Shown: piece after piece, positions 36,507 to 47,643 of the stretch
Numbering within the stretch: position 1 is the stretch's first letter
Layout: every line of letters starts with the position of its first letter
Assembly: GCA_006503535.1 (NCBI GenBank)
Contig: QYRS01000002.1
Span: forward strand, 2,232,001 to 2,296,000
Reading direction: 5' to 3'
Length of the DNA stretch: 64,000 nt
Source of the DNA: Arthrinium phaeospermum
Lineage: Eukaryota; Ascomycota; Sordariomycetes; Amphisphaeriales; Apiosporaceae
Notes under the pieces: generated by a model
The model's input: the letters and a program-made list of their open reading frames with translations, nothing else
What the model was told of the DNA's origin: nothing
Database searches by the model: none
Translations under genes and position numbers: made by a program

Positions 36507-36792
36507 GGAACCGTGTCGGATCGGACGCAACAGGCAAAAGGCGAATAAACACCGAAGCCAGGTTTGTTTAGGCTGGGAATGCCAGAAGGTGGGCGGACGC
36601 TGTGCGCGTGGGCAAGTTTTTGCTGGGAGTCTGTGCTGGTAGTCGCGTAGAGGCAGAGAACAGCAGGCGGTGAGGTCGAGCTGCTTGACGTTGCGCGTCC
36701 CTTTGATCCAGCATGCGCGTTTGTTCAACCCACCCTGCTTTTTGGTTTCAAACAGTACAGCATCGTATCGCCGGACGCCGACGGAGTTTCGG

Positions 36793-37525
36793 TCAGGTTC
36801 GCCCCGACTGAGACGTCTCCCATAAACGCTGCACCTCCTTGGCCCTCTCTTTGTTCTTTTGTCGATTAAACGTTACACTGTGAACAAGGTCGGAGACGGC
36901 GAGAGCGACGGTCTCCGCCGGGTCCTCCTCGTCCACCTCTATGGCATCCTTATCGACTTCCTCGCGGGAGGCTTCCTCGTCCGCAGAGGCAAATACTACA
37001 GTGATTGCTGTGTAGACGGTCAGGTTCTAACTAGAAGACGAGATTCCAGGGAGGGGACATCGAGCGAGCGGACGAGCCAGCGGGCCCGTCCCCTCGCGAG
37101 GGCACAACGAGAGACGGGGTGGACTTGCCTTGTAGATCAGCCCAGAACTCTGCGTAGCGCTCGGGCATGAGGGCGAGTAAACTGCCCACGGTACGGGTGC
37201 CGCCCTGGAGCCATTCGCCCAAGGCATCCGCGAACTGGCGGGATTTGTGCATTTTCGTCGCCGCTTCGTTTATGACAGCGATAAGTGCATTTCCTATTTG
37301 CAGGTCTGGGGTCTGCTCTCTTTTAAAGATGCCTTCCTCCTACGTTTCTCCTTCCGCTGGCCTTCCTGTAAGGACCTTGGTGATGAATCGGCGGACAAAG
37401 GTGCTGTTAATGCCCTCGTCGAGACTCTGCCGCACCAGATCGGGCTGAGGGGGACGCCGACGCTCGTCGCCGGTCAGTGTTGTGAGGGCCAGGTATATAG
37501 AGGCGAGGAGCTGAGCGCAGGGCAT
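36793..37525 (-). pseudogene. Two-exon gene with one RIP-type stop, unrecognised
   Basis: Exon 1 runs from ATG 37525 (MPCAQLLASIYLALTTL) to 37129; exon 2 is 37007-36793. The 121-nt intron uses a GC donor (ACAAG|GCAAGT) and ends CCTGACCGTCTACACAG, with a textbook CTGAC branch site. The join restores the frame (DLQ|A-ITVVFASADEEA). One TAG interrupts exon 1 after RPAEGET, explainable as CAG. Exon 1 then reads FADALGEWLQGGTRTVGSLL and LMPERYAEFWADLQ. Exon 2 is acidic (EEVDKDAIEVDEEDPAETV) and then basic helical (NRQKNKERAKEVQRLWE). The open frame continues upstream of 37525 without an ATG, so a 5' exon is possible. No family was recognised. It may be an operon-like neighbour of the 35.5-kb gene on the same strand. 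Confidence 0.55.
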
Positions 37526-39939
37526 AATGTCGTCTTCACGCCGGGTGACGGCGTTGGCTTCGGCAGGGGGTCTTCTGTAAAAGTCGTAAATCGCACATAT
37601 GACGACGACGATGACGACCCGGAATCGTGTTTGCGGGCGCGAACGGAGGAAAGTCGTCAATCGCAGGGTGGAGGGGCGGAGAGGTCGCGAGGAATCGGGA
37701 ATTCGAGACACTAAGGATACTGCTATAGCATTGGGGACGGAGCCTAAAAGTAAGTAATTCAGGGAAAGGGTTGCGGGATGGCCTGCCAGTTTGCTCCACC
37801 GTTGGGCTGTAAGCCGGTCTCCACTAAGTACCTATATGTATGCAAGCTGGTAGGCGGCTTAGGCCCTTTAGGGCATTTTATGCAGTTAGCAGCCCAGTGG
37901 CGTCGGCCCCTCTTTAGTTGTCGGCGCCTAGAGGTAAGCAGATCTTATACTTATACTACAACTTTCTAATGAGATGGCACTGGCGGAGCGTGACGATCGA
38001 TGTGTGTGGGGTCGTATAGAAAGATGAATAGGAGGAACTGCTGCCCGTCCAACCGTCGTGTTAAGGGGTCCCCCAGATTAATAGCTGGATCGCCTAGATG
38101 AGAGATAGAATTAATGAGGTACAGCAGCGACGGGGTTCGAAATATGTCCCCGTGTACTATTAATTACATTTCATTAAATGCTACTTAATATCGGCGTTTA
38201 ACTAGATTCGTATTTATAGTGATTATAGTTTATAAGGGCCACTGTTTAATTCGTATAAGCCGCTTCGATGCTTTACGCGCTGTCTTCCCCATTAAATAGG
38301 CTAGGTATTAAGCGTGTGGCCGTGGTATATAAGTATGCCAACCCCCCCCTTCCCCCCCCCTATAGTTTTACTAGGTACCTTATAAGCGGTAGTTTAGCTC
38401 TTGCTTAGGTAAACTGCTTTATTTACGCTAGAAAACTACGTTTAATATAGAATATAAGAGGAAATAGTCCCTTTAAAAAATAATATCGATTTATAGTGTG
38501 CTTTAATAGGTACCATAGTACCTAAAAGGAGGAGTTAACACTGCCTAATCACTTCGTGAATGTGCCGTCAGCACGTGTGACGAGCTAGCGGCAGCCCGTT
38601 AATAAGCGCTGGCGGGATAGAAAGTAGTAGGAGGGACGGTATAGTAGTGGGGTCCTGGATGGTGCGACGCGTTAAGGTCGGGAGGGAGGTTGGATTAGGG
38701 GTGCAGTTCTTGTATTCTCTCAATTAAGAGATTGCCCAGGTATCACTACGCGGAGGTAGTAGGAACTCTATATCTTTTCGATGCCCGACCTATAGTGCTC
38801 GTAGCGCAATAGGGAGGTTTGGGTACCCTCCGTTGTTATCCCCGAGAATGAGCGTGTTGATAAAGAAGGAGAAGAAGACGGATAAGAAAAGGACGAGAGG
38901 TAAAAGGGGAGGGAAATAAGAGGGGCAGTAGACACCCCGTCCCCACCCGAAGCAAAGCTATAAGCACGGAAAAGGCCTCCTCCGGTCTCTTCCCCCAGCG
39001 ACCATAAGCCGATAGCTCAGTACGAAGCGACAAGCGGGCTGTCTTACCCATTACGAGCACGCAGTGCGGACGGTGGCAAGGTTGCGGAGAAACTATGGAG
39101 AGAACCGACGTCTAGAATACGGCCCCCGCCTGGTATATCCTTATAATCTACCCCTATCCAGACCCCCGCCCTTCTACCTCTGGCCGCGACGCAGTGCGAT
39201 GCCCGTAAAGCAAGTGAGACCCCTAAGCATGACCGCGTTGAGCGAGATACCCTGCGCCTGTGTATGCCGGGGTATAGAGAGGGTCAGGGAGAGGAAGAAC
39301 CCCCGGCTCGTAGTGCGAGAGGGTAAGGTGTAAGCGTTCCTCTTGTTCCTTCCTTCGGACCTCTTTTCCTCCTTTACCTTCCTTCTTTCTGCTGCCCCAC
39401 TAACTAACCACCACAGAGATCGCGCGCCCCGATTGAAGTGAGCCCCTTGTGCATGTCGTTCCCTCCTGAGCCGGCTCCCTTTCGGCCTTCGTTTCGCCGT
39501 CCGTGGTAACCCAGTTGGCGTACGGCACGCCGCCTCGCTCCCGTTGCAAGAGTCCGATGACATTACGTACCAGACCCGGTCAAGGGATGGGACGTCTAGA
39601 TACCTACCCCGACCAGATCTCGAAGCGCGAGGTGCACTAGCTCGCGGGGAATGGGACGTTATGCCGGTGGCCTGTGGAGTGTAGGGAGGCATAAGAAGGA
39701 CTAGCAAGAAGCTCAGCCCGGAAGTGAGAAGACAGTAAGGAAGAGGGCTATTAACTAGGCTCGGACCCAATGGCGGTTGCGGGGGAAAGGGGAGAGGGCG
39801 TGCGGGTGATGCGGCGACGATTGGCATCTATGGCCCTCCGGGGAAAGTTGCTAATTAGCAGACCGACGTTTCTTCTTTCTAGAGGCTACCATCAAGGACC
39901 TTTCTTGTTGTACGCCCTAGGGAGGGATGCAACGAATCC
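37526..39939. other. Gene-poor interval with an AT-rich patch
   Basis: 38.1-38.5 kb is AT-rich with RIP character and contains a C8-TT-C9 tract (38342-38360). 38.8-39.8 kb is GC-normal. Open frames there (for example 39064-39333 plus, 39174-39827 minus) start at non-ATG codons and overlap on both strands, so neither is supported as a gene. Confidence 0.4.
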
Positions 39940-40263
39940 CATATGCTTTCGGCACAGTAACACATCTTTGCGCGGTTATGTAAGTCTTATCTGCGTAGCT
40001 TAATAGGTATGTATGTTTCGGCGACACTATAATCACTTCGTTATAATCATGGTTGAAATACAATAAAAGAGGGCGGCGTACGCTGGTTTCATAGCTTCTT
40101 CCCATATGCTTTCCGGCACAGTAATACACATCTTTGCGCGGTTATGTAAGTCTTATCTGCGTAGCTTAATAGGTATGTATGTTTCGGCGACACTATAATC
40201 ACTTCGTTATAATCATGGTTGAAATACAATAAAAGAGGGGCGTACGCTGGTTTCATAGGCTTC
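39940..40263. repeat. Direct tandem duplication, two copies of about 162 bp
   Basis: Copy 1 begins at CATATG 39940 and copy 2 at CATATG 40103. They are nearly identical through TTTGCGCGGTTATGTAAGTC, GTATGTTTCGGCGACACTAT and the terminal GTACGCTGGTTTCATAG. Differences are a few indels and substitutions, so the duplication is young and unaffected by RIP. Confidence 0.92.
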
Positions 40264-40869
40264 TATAATTATAAAGGATGTATTTAGGCGGTTTTATAGC
40301 CTTAAACAATCCCGAATTGGCCACTGTCCGCGACGATCCCACCGCAGGCCATCGTGGCCCTGTGGGAGTGCAGAGCACCGCCCAATGCATCCTCTTCGTC
40401 TTTCCCCGGACGCTGTCCGAGGCGCAGCGTTCCAGTCACCCAGGGATAGTACGAAAGAGATATCACCGCCAGACTGCCTACTGTATTATACGATGCGCTT
40501 CTTCCGACGTCTGTCGGCGGGTGCCGATGGGGGAGCTGCTCAGCAGCACTACCGGGACTGGCGGTTCGTCACCCTCCAGCTAGTTAGACTGGTCTTAACC
40601 TAAAGCAACGGTATACCTAGCAACTATATTGAAACGGGGCATGGTTATAGTACGAGATGTCTTGTATTAACTAACTTGCTCGTGAACAGAGCTCCGAGTT
40701 TGCACGAATGGCCGTATTCCTGACCCAGCGCCATTTACTTGAGTAATTTGCCGTATGGCCTTGTAAACGCTTCGCGGTCACATTTGTCGGGCCTTAGTGC
40801 CAGCCGCGGAGATGTTTAAGGTGGCGGTATCTCCAGCCATGACGCCGGCTCTGACCATGTATCCTTGCT

Positions 40870-42811
40870 TTACTCCGCAGTGGTATCCGTGCCGCCCTTA
40901 GCCTTTGCCTTCTTCTCTCCTAGCCAAAAGTAGCCTTGGCTATGGTAACCCGAGTTCCCCGAGTATCGAAATAGGTTACCTCTCTCGGTAACCATTAAGC
41001 GAAGATTGTAATCCTCCAGCTTGAAGCCCCTGTCCTTGGCCTGGGTAAGGATCTGGTCGCGAGCGTTGTCCCGGACCCATCTATGGAGGGATTCGCCACT
41101 AACTAGCGCGAATCCCGTGCTACTGGGTCTCACGGGATTCGGTCGTGGCTCGACGTTATAGATGTCACCCTTATGGAATGGGAGGGCGTTTCCGTGGCCA
41201 CCTATGTAGATTACCACAGATGAAAGGTTAATAGGTATGAATAGCGGCGCCTTATAAGTCTTCGGGTCTTGATATACTGACGATTGCGATCTCGTCTACC
41301 TTTAACCAGACGGAATCGTTAGCTTCGCGCGGCAGGGCTGATGCTATCTTGTTGCTGGTGATCGGGAGGTGATTTTGATGGTGGGGGCAGTAGAGAATGA
41401 GATGGATAAGGTTATGATGGGGCCTGGGAAGGATGGAGGAATAGCGGAAGAGGTCTGTGGGGGCCAAGTTGCAACACCCTGCGGCTGTGAGAGAGAAGAC
41501 CGCCCGTTATATGGGCCTTGCAACAGGGCCCGGCGGTCTCCTGTTTTCCCTAGTAGGTGCGAGACTGAGGATCGATTTGTACGGGCGGGGTACGACTCGT
41601 TTGCTGCGGGAAGAGAGTGTATGGCCGGCTTTGCCACGTTTCCGTTGGCTGTAGCCTCGGGCTCGGAAGCAAGCACAGCACGCTGGTCGGTGAGGAGGTG
41701 GCCGATGATGCCCTGCGCAGTATTGCCGCGAGCCGCGTCCACGAAGAGGAGTGATTGGGAGGGGGGTGGGATGGCCCCGTCCTTCTGTTTTGCCTGATAC
41801 GTAGTTACAGTTGCCGACCATCCTGTGCCTCACAGCATCGTGAGATCGGTGTACACAAACATTTGCGTATCCGATGTAGAGGTGGGCACGCGTACCTCTT
41901 GGTTGTTTCGGTGAGAGGCTGCCTAGCTCTACGCGGGTGCTGGCTGCCGTCGGCGGGGCTTGGTCGATAAACGCTCGCGTTGATTGGCTTGGGGAGGCTG
42001 CCTCCCCGGGAAGCCGCTGCTCCGTATATGAGGTGATGTCAGTATCGCCGAATACTGCTGCGTTGACAGAGCCTTGGGCGAGGCCTGTTGCGCTGGCATA
42101 CACCCCAGCTTGGGCATCCATGTTGGATGGCAAGGGGATGGGTACCATGCAGCTATGGCGCGTAGAGGTAGCACTTTATACCATGTCTCCGACTGCCCCG
42201 TAGCCGACTCCGAAATACCGATATGCGTAGGACAGCCTATCGGATCGTAGAACTATCCTTCCCGCCTAGGCCGGCTTTATGCCAATTTCCTGGACCTGAT
42301 GCCGATCCGACCCCTCTGCCCGACCGGCAAATCTATGCGGAATGTTCAGTGGCCCAAGGTCTGCCCGCGGCGACGACTACGCGATCGTCGGGGATAATAC
42401 GATAGATGTAGCACCGCCAGGGCGTTCAATACCGCAAAGGGGCTTGGTACCTGCCCGGTAGGCGAGACATGGCACCTTTTCCGGACAGCGCCGTGGGCAC
42501 GTCGAGCCGCCGCCGACCTGTTGCCACGCCGAGACAGGAAATACACCTTGCATTATAGTGATCGCGAGCAATGTTACTAGACACCCGTGTTGGACCTAGG
42601 TGCTGCCATCCCCCATGCTGGGGAGGCTTGCTGGCGAGACGGTGGCAGCAGGGCCATCCTTGGTGGGTTGCCGGAGGACCTCAGCCCCTCGGAACCGGCA
42701 GAGGGAAGTATTCTCGCCCGCGTTCTCCCATTTGAACCCGACCGTGAGAATAGCAGCTGGTCGATCCGCGTGTGCGGCGTTTGGGAGCCAGTCAGGACGC
42801 TCCCAGGTCAT
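40870..42811 (-). pseudogene. Long RIP-broken gene, about 600 codons, unrecognised
   Basis: Reading from ATG 42811 (MTWERPDWLPNAAHADRPAA) one frame runs to about 41.9 kb with TAG/TAA stops at about 42.60, 42.38, 42.27 and 42.18 kb. It covers KPLCGIERPGGATSIVLSP, DRLSYAYRYFGVGYGAVGDM and MVPIPLPSNMDAQAGVYASA. After a probable intron (donor AGAG|GTACGC near 41.89 kb, acceptor TATCAG near 41.80 kb) a second frame continues SLLFVDAARGNTAQGIIGHL, passes three TAA/TAG stops near 41.3 kb, and ends SSVVIYIGGHGNALPFHKGD ... LRLMVTERGNLFRYSGNSGY with TAA at about 40.87 kb. The intron junction does not join cleanly in frame, so either the junction or a small indel is wrong. A plus-strand frame at 42.60-42.92 kb is also open and is treated as a shadow. 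No family was recognised. Confidence 0.5.
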
Positions 42812-43600
42812 ATTGCTCGGAGCATTCGTTCAAGACGCCAATCAAGTGACACTCTCAGTGGGAGAGGAGGGTCAGGCAAGATGGCGATACCAGCCAGCCC
42901 CCAATAGCATACCAAGGTAAAACTGCCGCGCATGCAGTTACTAATTGGGGTTGGCAGCTATCCTTAGGAAACCGCCTCGTTGGGAGCTAAAGCACCAGAG
43001 GCTACTAGGGAGGGGTCCAAAAAAGGGTCCGAGCTGGCCACGCCCGAACATGCATTCCTAAGCACAACGCCCCCCTATTGTGTGGGCGTAGGGCTGTCGT
43101 TGGTGTTGATTCCGCGCCGTCGGTAGTGGGTCAAGGCTTGGTCAACGCGAGTCAATCCAGTCCCCCACCTGCCTGTGAGACCCTCTGGCGTATGCGTGTA
43201 GGGACTGCCCAGCCATGGACGGGCTCAAGCGGACGGGCACCTCTGTTGCACCCTAGGCGTCGCTAACCCGGATCGCGGCCGGGGCAAGCCCGTCCGGGTA
43301 CTTGTCCGTAGGACTTCTTGATATCTTGAGCGATCCTGCAGCAGTATGCGAAACGTAATGTGACTTACGGTCAGGGGCGGCCCGGGGGCTGAACAGCACC
43401 TCCCAGTGGCAGCAGTCTCTACCGACTATCTCATCGCCGTCATGGCGTCGGTCGGGGGTTGTGCTCAGGGCGATGATCTGACGGCCGGGTCGCGTAAGCC
43501 CGCGTCAGACGTCCTTGTCAGTGTCGGACTCGTGTCGGGCGCGGAACCTGGCAGGGTCCGGGTTGCGTCTCCTTGTTAGGAGAAATAGAAGGACGATATC
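42812..43600. other. No supportable gene
   Basis: GC-normal sequence. Upstream of the 42.8-kb ATG the same frame shows three TGA codons, which is not the RIP pattern. Short frames on both strands lack coding character. Confidence 0.4.
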
Positions 43601-43607
43601 GATTGTA

Positions 43608-43955
43608 TCAAGTCGGAAGCCGGTCGCCGTCTCGGCAATGGCGGGGCTTCGGAGGTCTGGCGGAGGGAGTGTCGTCGGCAGGGTCAGGCTTGAAGAGAGA
43701 CACGAGAAACCCGGCCCGGCGTCGCATGTCCGTCCCCGGCAGAAGCTGTCGAGGAACGGATGCAGCCGCTGTAGCCACCAGCGCCGCGCCGGCGTCTTGG
43801 ACTGCCGCGAGATTGTTCTTTTGTTTCGGAATTATGTCTTCGATTGGGCCGCGCTGGTCGGGAAGGCCATTTCGGCTCGACCTCGGCTGCCGGCCCTCGA
43901 AGCTTGGGGGCAAGCGCTTCGGGCGGGAGGAAGGGTAAGGTCCGTCCAGTAAGTC
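43608..43955 (-). pseudogene. Short open coding-like fragment
   Basis: A minus-strand frame without stops reads RPKRLPPSFEGRQPRSSRNG, DQRGPIEDIIPKQKNNLAAV and RRRAGFLVSLFKPDPADDTP before a TAG at 43608. It begins at no clear ATG and may be one exon of a larger, broken gene that also includes material near 44 kb. No family was recognised. Confidence 0.25.
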
Positions 43956-44124
43956 TGGCGGACGGTACCGTCGCGAGCCTGGGAGGTAGGTTGCAAGTAG
44001 GCAGACGACGGGGCGCCCGGCGAGCGTGGCCGGAGCGAAGCGGCTTGCGCGTGAAAGCGAAGCTGTCGTGTAGTAAGGTCGTATGCTTGAAGTCCCGTAT
44101 TATTATATCTGGTTCGGTAAGGCG

Positions 44125-44174
44125 TCATCGTCGTCGTGGGCATCTGGGATCATCGTCGTCGTGGGCATCTGGGA
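44125..44174. repeat. 25-bp direct repeat, two copies
   Basis: Two adjacent copies beginning TCATCGTCGTCGTGGGCATC at 44125 and 44150. Confidence 0.9.
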
Positions 44175-44639
44175 AGAGGGACGGCTGGAGTTCCACCGTT
44201 AGGAAGTGGCGAGGGTCTGAAGCTACCCGCCGGTGGGGCTCCTGGCTTAAGGCCGCCAACCCCCCCACTTAAGTACACATAACTATAGTAGCTCCTTTTC
44301 GTCCACGCGATAGCGGCATTAAGCCCATTTACTAAAGCGGCACCCTTTAAAGACGTACCCTTGTTAACGCGAGTTTGGATATGCCCGGGGTATATGTGTT
44401 TAGATTTATTTCGGCAGTAACAGTTGCGATAGGTATATGTTGCCATGATGGTTGGTTGTGATGACACAGCCCTTATGTATATTTGGTGGAGAACATTTCC
44501 ATCAGCGTAATAGGCTTCAGCTTGGGGCGCTTTCTATAGTTTATTATGACGCGTCCTCTTGATCCCTTAGTATACATTGCATGCTCTGACTGCCAGCCTG
44601 GCTGTGTCGCTCATTGCGCGAACCAATCTACAGTAATTA

Positions 44640-45650
44640 ACAGTTGCTGTTTGGCTTCTTGGCAGCCTCCTTGGCCGCCCCTTTCTTCAGGCGTTGCTTG
44701 GCCTCCTCGCTTAAGGGAATAACGACTTCTTCGTCTCACTCTTACTAGTCGTCGGTACGGCCCTGCAGTCAACGACGCCGAGAGCGGTACAGCAGCAGCA
44801 ACCCCAGCTGATGGGGTGTTGTCGAGCCTGCCAGCGTCTTTGTTCCCTTTGCTATTCTCGACCCTAAGGAGGGGGCGATAGTCCTGCTGGGCGGCAACTG
44901 GTGTACTGCCTATAAACGAATAGGGACGGCCCTGCTGCTGCCGCTGAGTCTGCGGTTGAATTCATGCTCGCGGGCGACGGTAAGACGAGGCACGGGGGTT
45001 CTGTAGACCTGGGCAGTTGATAGGCGAAGACATAAGCGTCCGCAGGGTTGCCAGCGGCAGCTGTCGGCATAGTCTGTGTCGCAGGCGGTAGTGGCGGGTA
45101 TATGACCGAGGCGCCGGTAGCGGTGGCGAAGTCGGGTTGTGGGATCTGCGGGCGCCGCCGTTGGCGAAGACCTCAAGTCCCTGCTAGGGCGGCAGAAGCT
45201 GGAGTCGCGTGTTGGTCTCACGACGTTCCGTTTCAGTGTCGGGCTCGATGTCCATCATCTGGTCCTCCCCGTAGAGGACCAGGGCGCCTCTTGCTCGGCG
45301 TCGGGACGGTGCTTATCTCGTCCATGCCAGATGCGAAATCGTCTGGATAGTAGCCAGCGTTATAGTACCGAGTGTATCACTGTTGCTTAAACATATCAAA
45401 GTTGCTAGTACAGCGGCGTTGGGGATGCGACATACCATTGAGGTTGTTGATGCTCTGTAGCATCCTCGTCGACAAAGAAGGGGTGTGTCGATGTTCTCTC
45501 GTTGTTGGGACCGGTGCGATGCAATACCAAGCTCTGTACGAGGCGAGGCCGACCCTCGTCGGATCTTGCGTTATGCCGGGAGACTCGGGATATAGGTGGA
45601 GCTGCTGTTGGCGGTATTATGGTCGCTGTCTCTGGATCTAGGGGTAAGAT
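44640..45650 (-). pseudogene. Frameshifted Gln/Tyr-rich protein gene remnant
   Basis: Coding-like segments follow each other on the minus strand in shifting frames: YRQQQLHLYPESPGITQDPT, RMLQSINNLNGMSHPQRRC and YYNAGYYPDDFASGMDE (45.65-45.3 kb), LVLYGEDQMMDIEPDTETER (about 45.25), PQPDFATATGASVIYPPLPP and NPADAYVFAYQLPRS (about 45.1), then GRPYSFIGSTPVAAQQDYR and NSKGNKDAGRLDNTPSAGV (about 44.9), ending basic (RRRSRYSLKRGGQATPEERG). At least three frame changes and several stops make it a pseudogene. The Gln/Tyr/Pro-rich composition suggests a disordered protein. No family was recognised. Confidence 0.4.
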
Positions 45651-46588
45651 TGTTCAATATAGGAGGAAACGGGAGATCTGATCAATCCACCAAGGCCGGG
45701 AGGGGTAGATATAAGTAACTATATAATGGATGACTAAGGATATAACTAGAATACTGCTCCCCTGTATTGCAGGTTGCGACCATCCCGTCACCCTGTGGCC
45801 ATGAATAGCCGAGGCAATCTTTAGCAGGGCTGTTTAATGTTTTTTATCCTCGTCTTTATATATTTATGCCCTTTATAGGGGTTATTTTATAAGTTATATA
45901 ATTCCTAGCGGATAATAAGTACTCGATTCTTATTAGTATCTAAGAGAGCCGTGAAGAGGTGTGGTAGTTAACTTCATCGCACTATTCCTATAAACCTAAG
46001 ACCCTTCTTAGGTGGCGTACTGTATAGCGACTGTTCTGCTAGGCAGATGCGTACCGAATGAATAAAGAGCGAGGCTGCAGGGAAGCCGAGATGTCCTACC
46101 ATCAACCTCTGTAAACTCCGGCCTAGGCCGTAGGGTAGCTAACCATAGCTACCGCGGGCGCGTTCATTAGGCAGCTGCTCTGGACGTGGCTTCGGCCTTT
46201 CTAGCCCCAACCCTAGATACTTTGTTTTGCCAATCCGGACCCACCTAGCAAACTCGCCAGAACTAATGGCGTGTCCATCAAGTATGCACATCTGGATTGT
46301 GTGTATTGGGCTGTATCTATAATGCCATGAATCGTGTGTGCATTATGGTTGTCGCAATGACGCCATCTCTTGCGGTGATCACTGAGAGGCTGGGGCCAGA
46401 AGCGACTACTCTCCTACTGCCGTATCGGGTGCTACTGTTTAATATGGCTCGCGAATTCTCTTAGCGGTATTTCAGGAAGGGAAAACCCTTACTTCTGTTG
46501 ACGGAGGGGCCTGTACGCGAAGGGAGGAAACGTCCTCGACCTTAAATATGTAATACGTATCATATCCCGCCCAGCTATCGCGCGATGT
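45651..46588. other. No supportable gene
   Basis: A short AT-rich RIP-like patch at 45.83-45.95 kb, otherwise mixed sequence with only short frames. Confidence 0.4.
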
Positions 46589-47643
46589 TTAATATCGTAC
46601 GTCAGTCGCTGGCTCTTCCCCTATTCTACTGGCCATTCTGTTCCTGGCTGCTCTCATCTTTGCGATCCGCGGTCTCTCGTCGTCGCTGCGGTGGTCGAGC
46701 TGCTGTCGCATCTTTTCGACTACCGCTTGATGCGTCAGACCCCGAAGACGCTCTGTCACCTCATCCGGGCCGCCCATCGCCACGATGTAGTGGACCACCA
46801 TTCGGGCCGCCCAGCGCTTGGCATCGGACACGTTGCTGAAACCGCTCCAACAATACTGGTCTTTTTGGCGAGACCCTTCCGGCCCTTCTGTGGGGACGGC
46901 AAGAGCAGAACCTGGCCAGGCAGCGATGAGGGGCCGGCAGAAGCTGCGGCCGCAATGTTGGTCAACTCGAGTGTTGACGGGGTGACTATTTCCGAATGAT
47001 CTCCATCTACCAGGCGACACTCCGCCCACCAGTTGTTGTCCTTTGGTACAAGGGTCGTGGAGGGTGTTGGCGGGCGATTTGCTGGGTGTAGGTTGCTCGC
47101 GCGTGGATTTTGTCCAAGTAGTCTGGCAGGGTGGAGAGGAGGTGGCAGTCAGCAGGAGAGAAAACACGGCGAGGAATCACAGAGATGAGGAGTTCACTGC
47201 CGCCCTGGCAGGACATTGATTAAGGGGAAAAGGGGGAAGATGCGGAGAGGAACTCTTACTTTAACTCCACTGTCCATGAAGTATCACCACCAGCGGCGGC
47301 ATCGGTGGAGGTTTCGCCAGTGAAGCAAGAAGATCCAGCGCTTGGGTGATCTTGACGCTATTGGGGAGTTTTGGCTTATCGCCGGCCACATCGGAGTTGT
47401 TATGGTGGTTATAAATGGCGGCCACGGCCGCAGGACGAGCTGCTTCTCGGGGAACTTGGGGGCGGCCCGGGCGCGCTTGTTGCCCTGAGTCTTGCCAGTG
47501 CCACCCGAAGCGGATGGGCCAGTACCAGCCGAAGATGACGCTGTCGTTGGCGCGTCAGAGGGCGCAGGCGGGTTTGTCGGGGATAGGGCCCGTTTGTTCT
47601 TGCCTTTGGTGTTGGCACTCTTCTGCTCGGCGAAGATCGTCAT
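46589..47643 (-). pseudogene. Broken two-exon gene with small indels, unrecognised
   Basis: ATG at 47643 opens MTIFAEQKSANTKGKNKRA and a Ser/Thr/Pro-rich, basic N-terminus. A one-base shift near 47.45 kb leads to AAVAAIYNHHNNSDVAGDKP and LPNSVKITQALDLLASLAKP. A TAA (CAA-like) then sits just before a donor (AAA|GTAAGAG) and a branch-acceptor pair (TGCTGACTGC ... CCCTGCCAG). The next exon reads YLDKIHARATYTQQIARQHP, then after another shift DNNWWAECRLVDGDHSEIV and PSSLPGQVLLLPSPQKGRKG, and after a shift at an A5 run DQYCWSGFSNVSDAKRWAAR and VEKMRQQLDHRSDDERPRIA to a final TAA. Here damage is mostly single-base indels, unlike the RIP-only genes to the left. No family was recognised. Confidence 0.45.

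Noticed and set aside
38125..38150. GGTTCGAAAT, a tRNA B-box-like string
   Set aside because: No matching A box, acceptor stem or anticodon arm could be folded around it.
42600..42920. 106-codon plus-strand frame with reasonable protein character
   Set aside because: The minus-strand frame at the same place extends much further and its stops fit RIP. I kept the minus call but not with high confidence.
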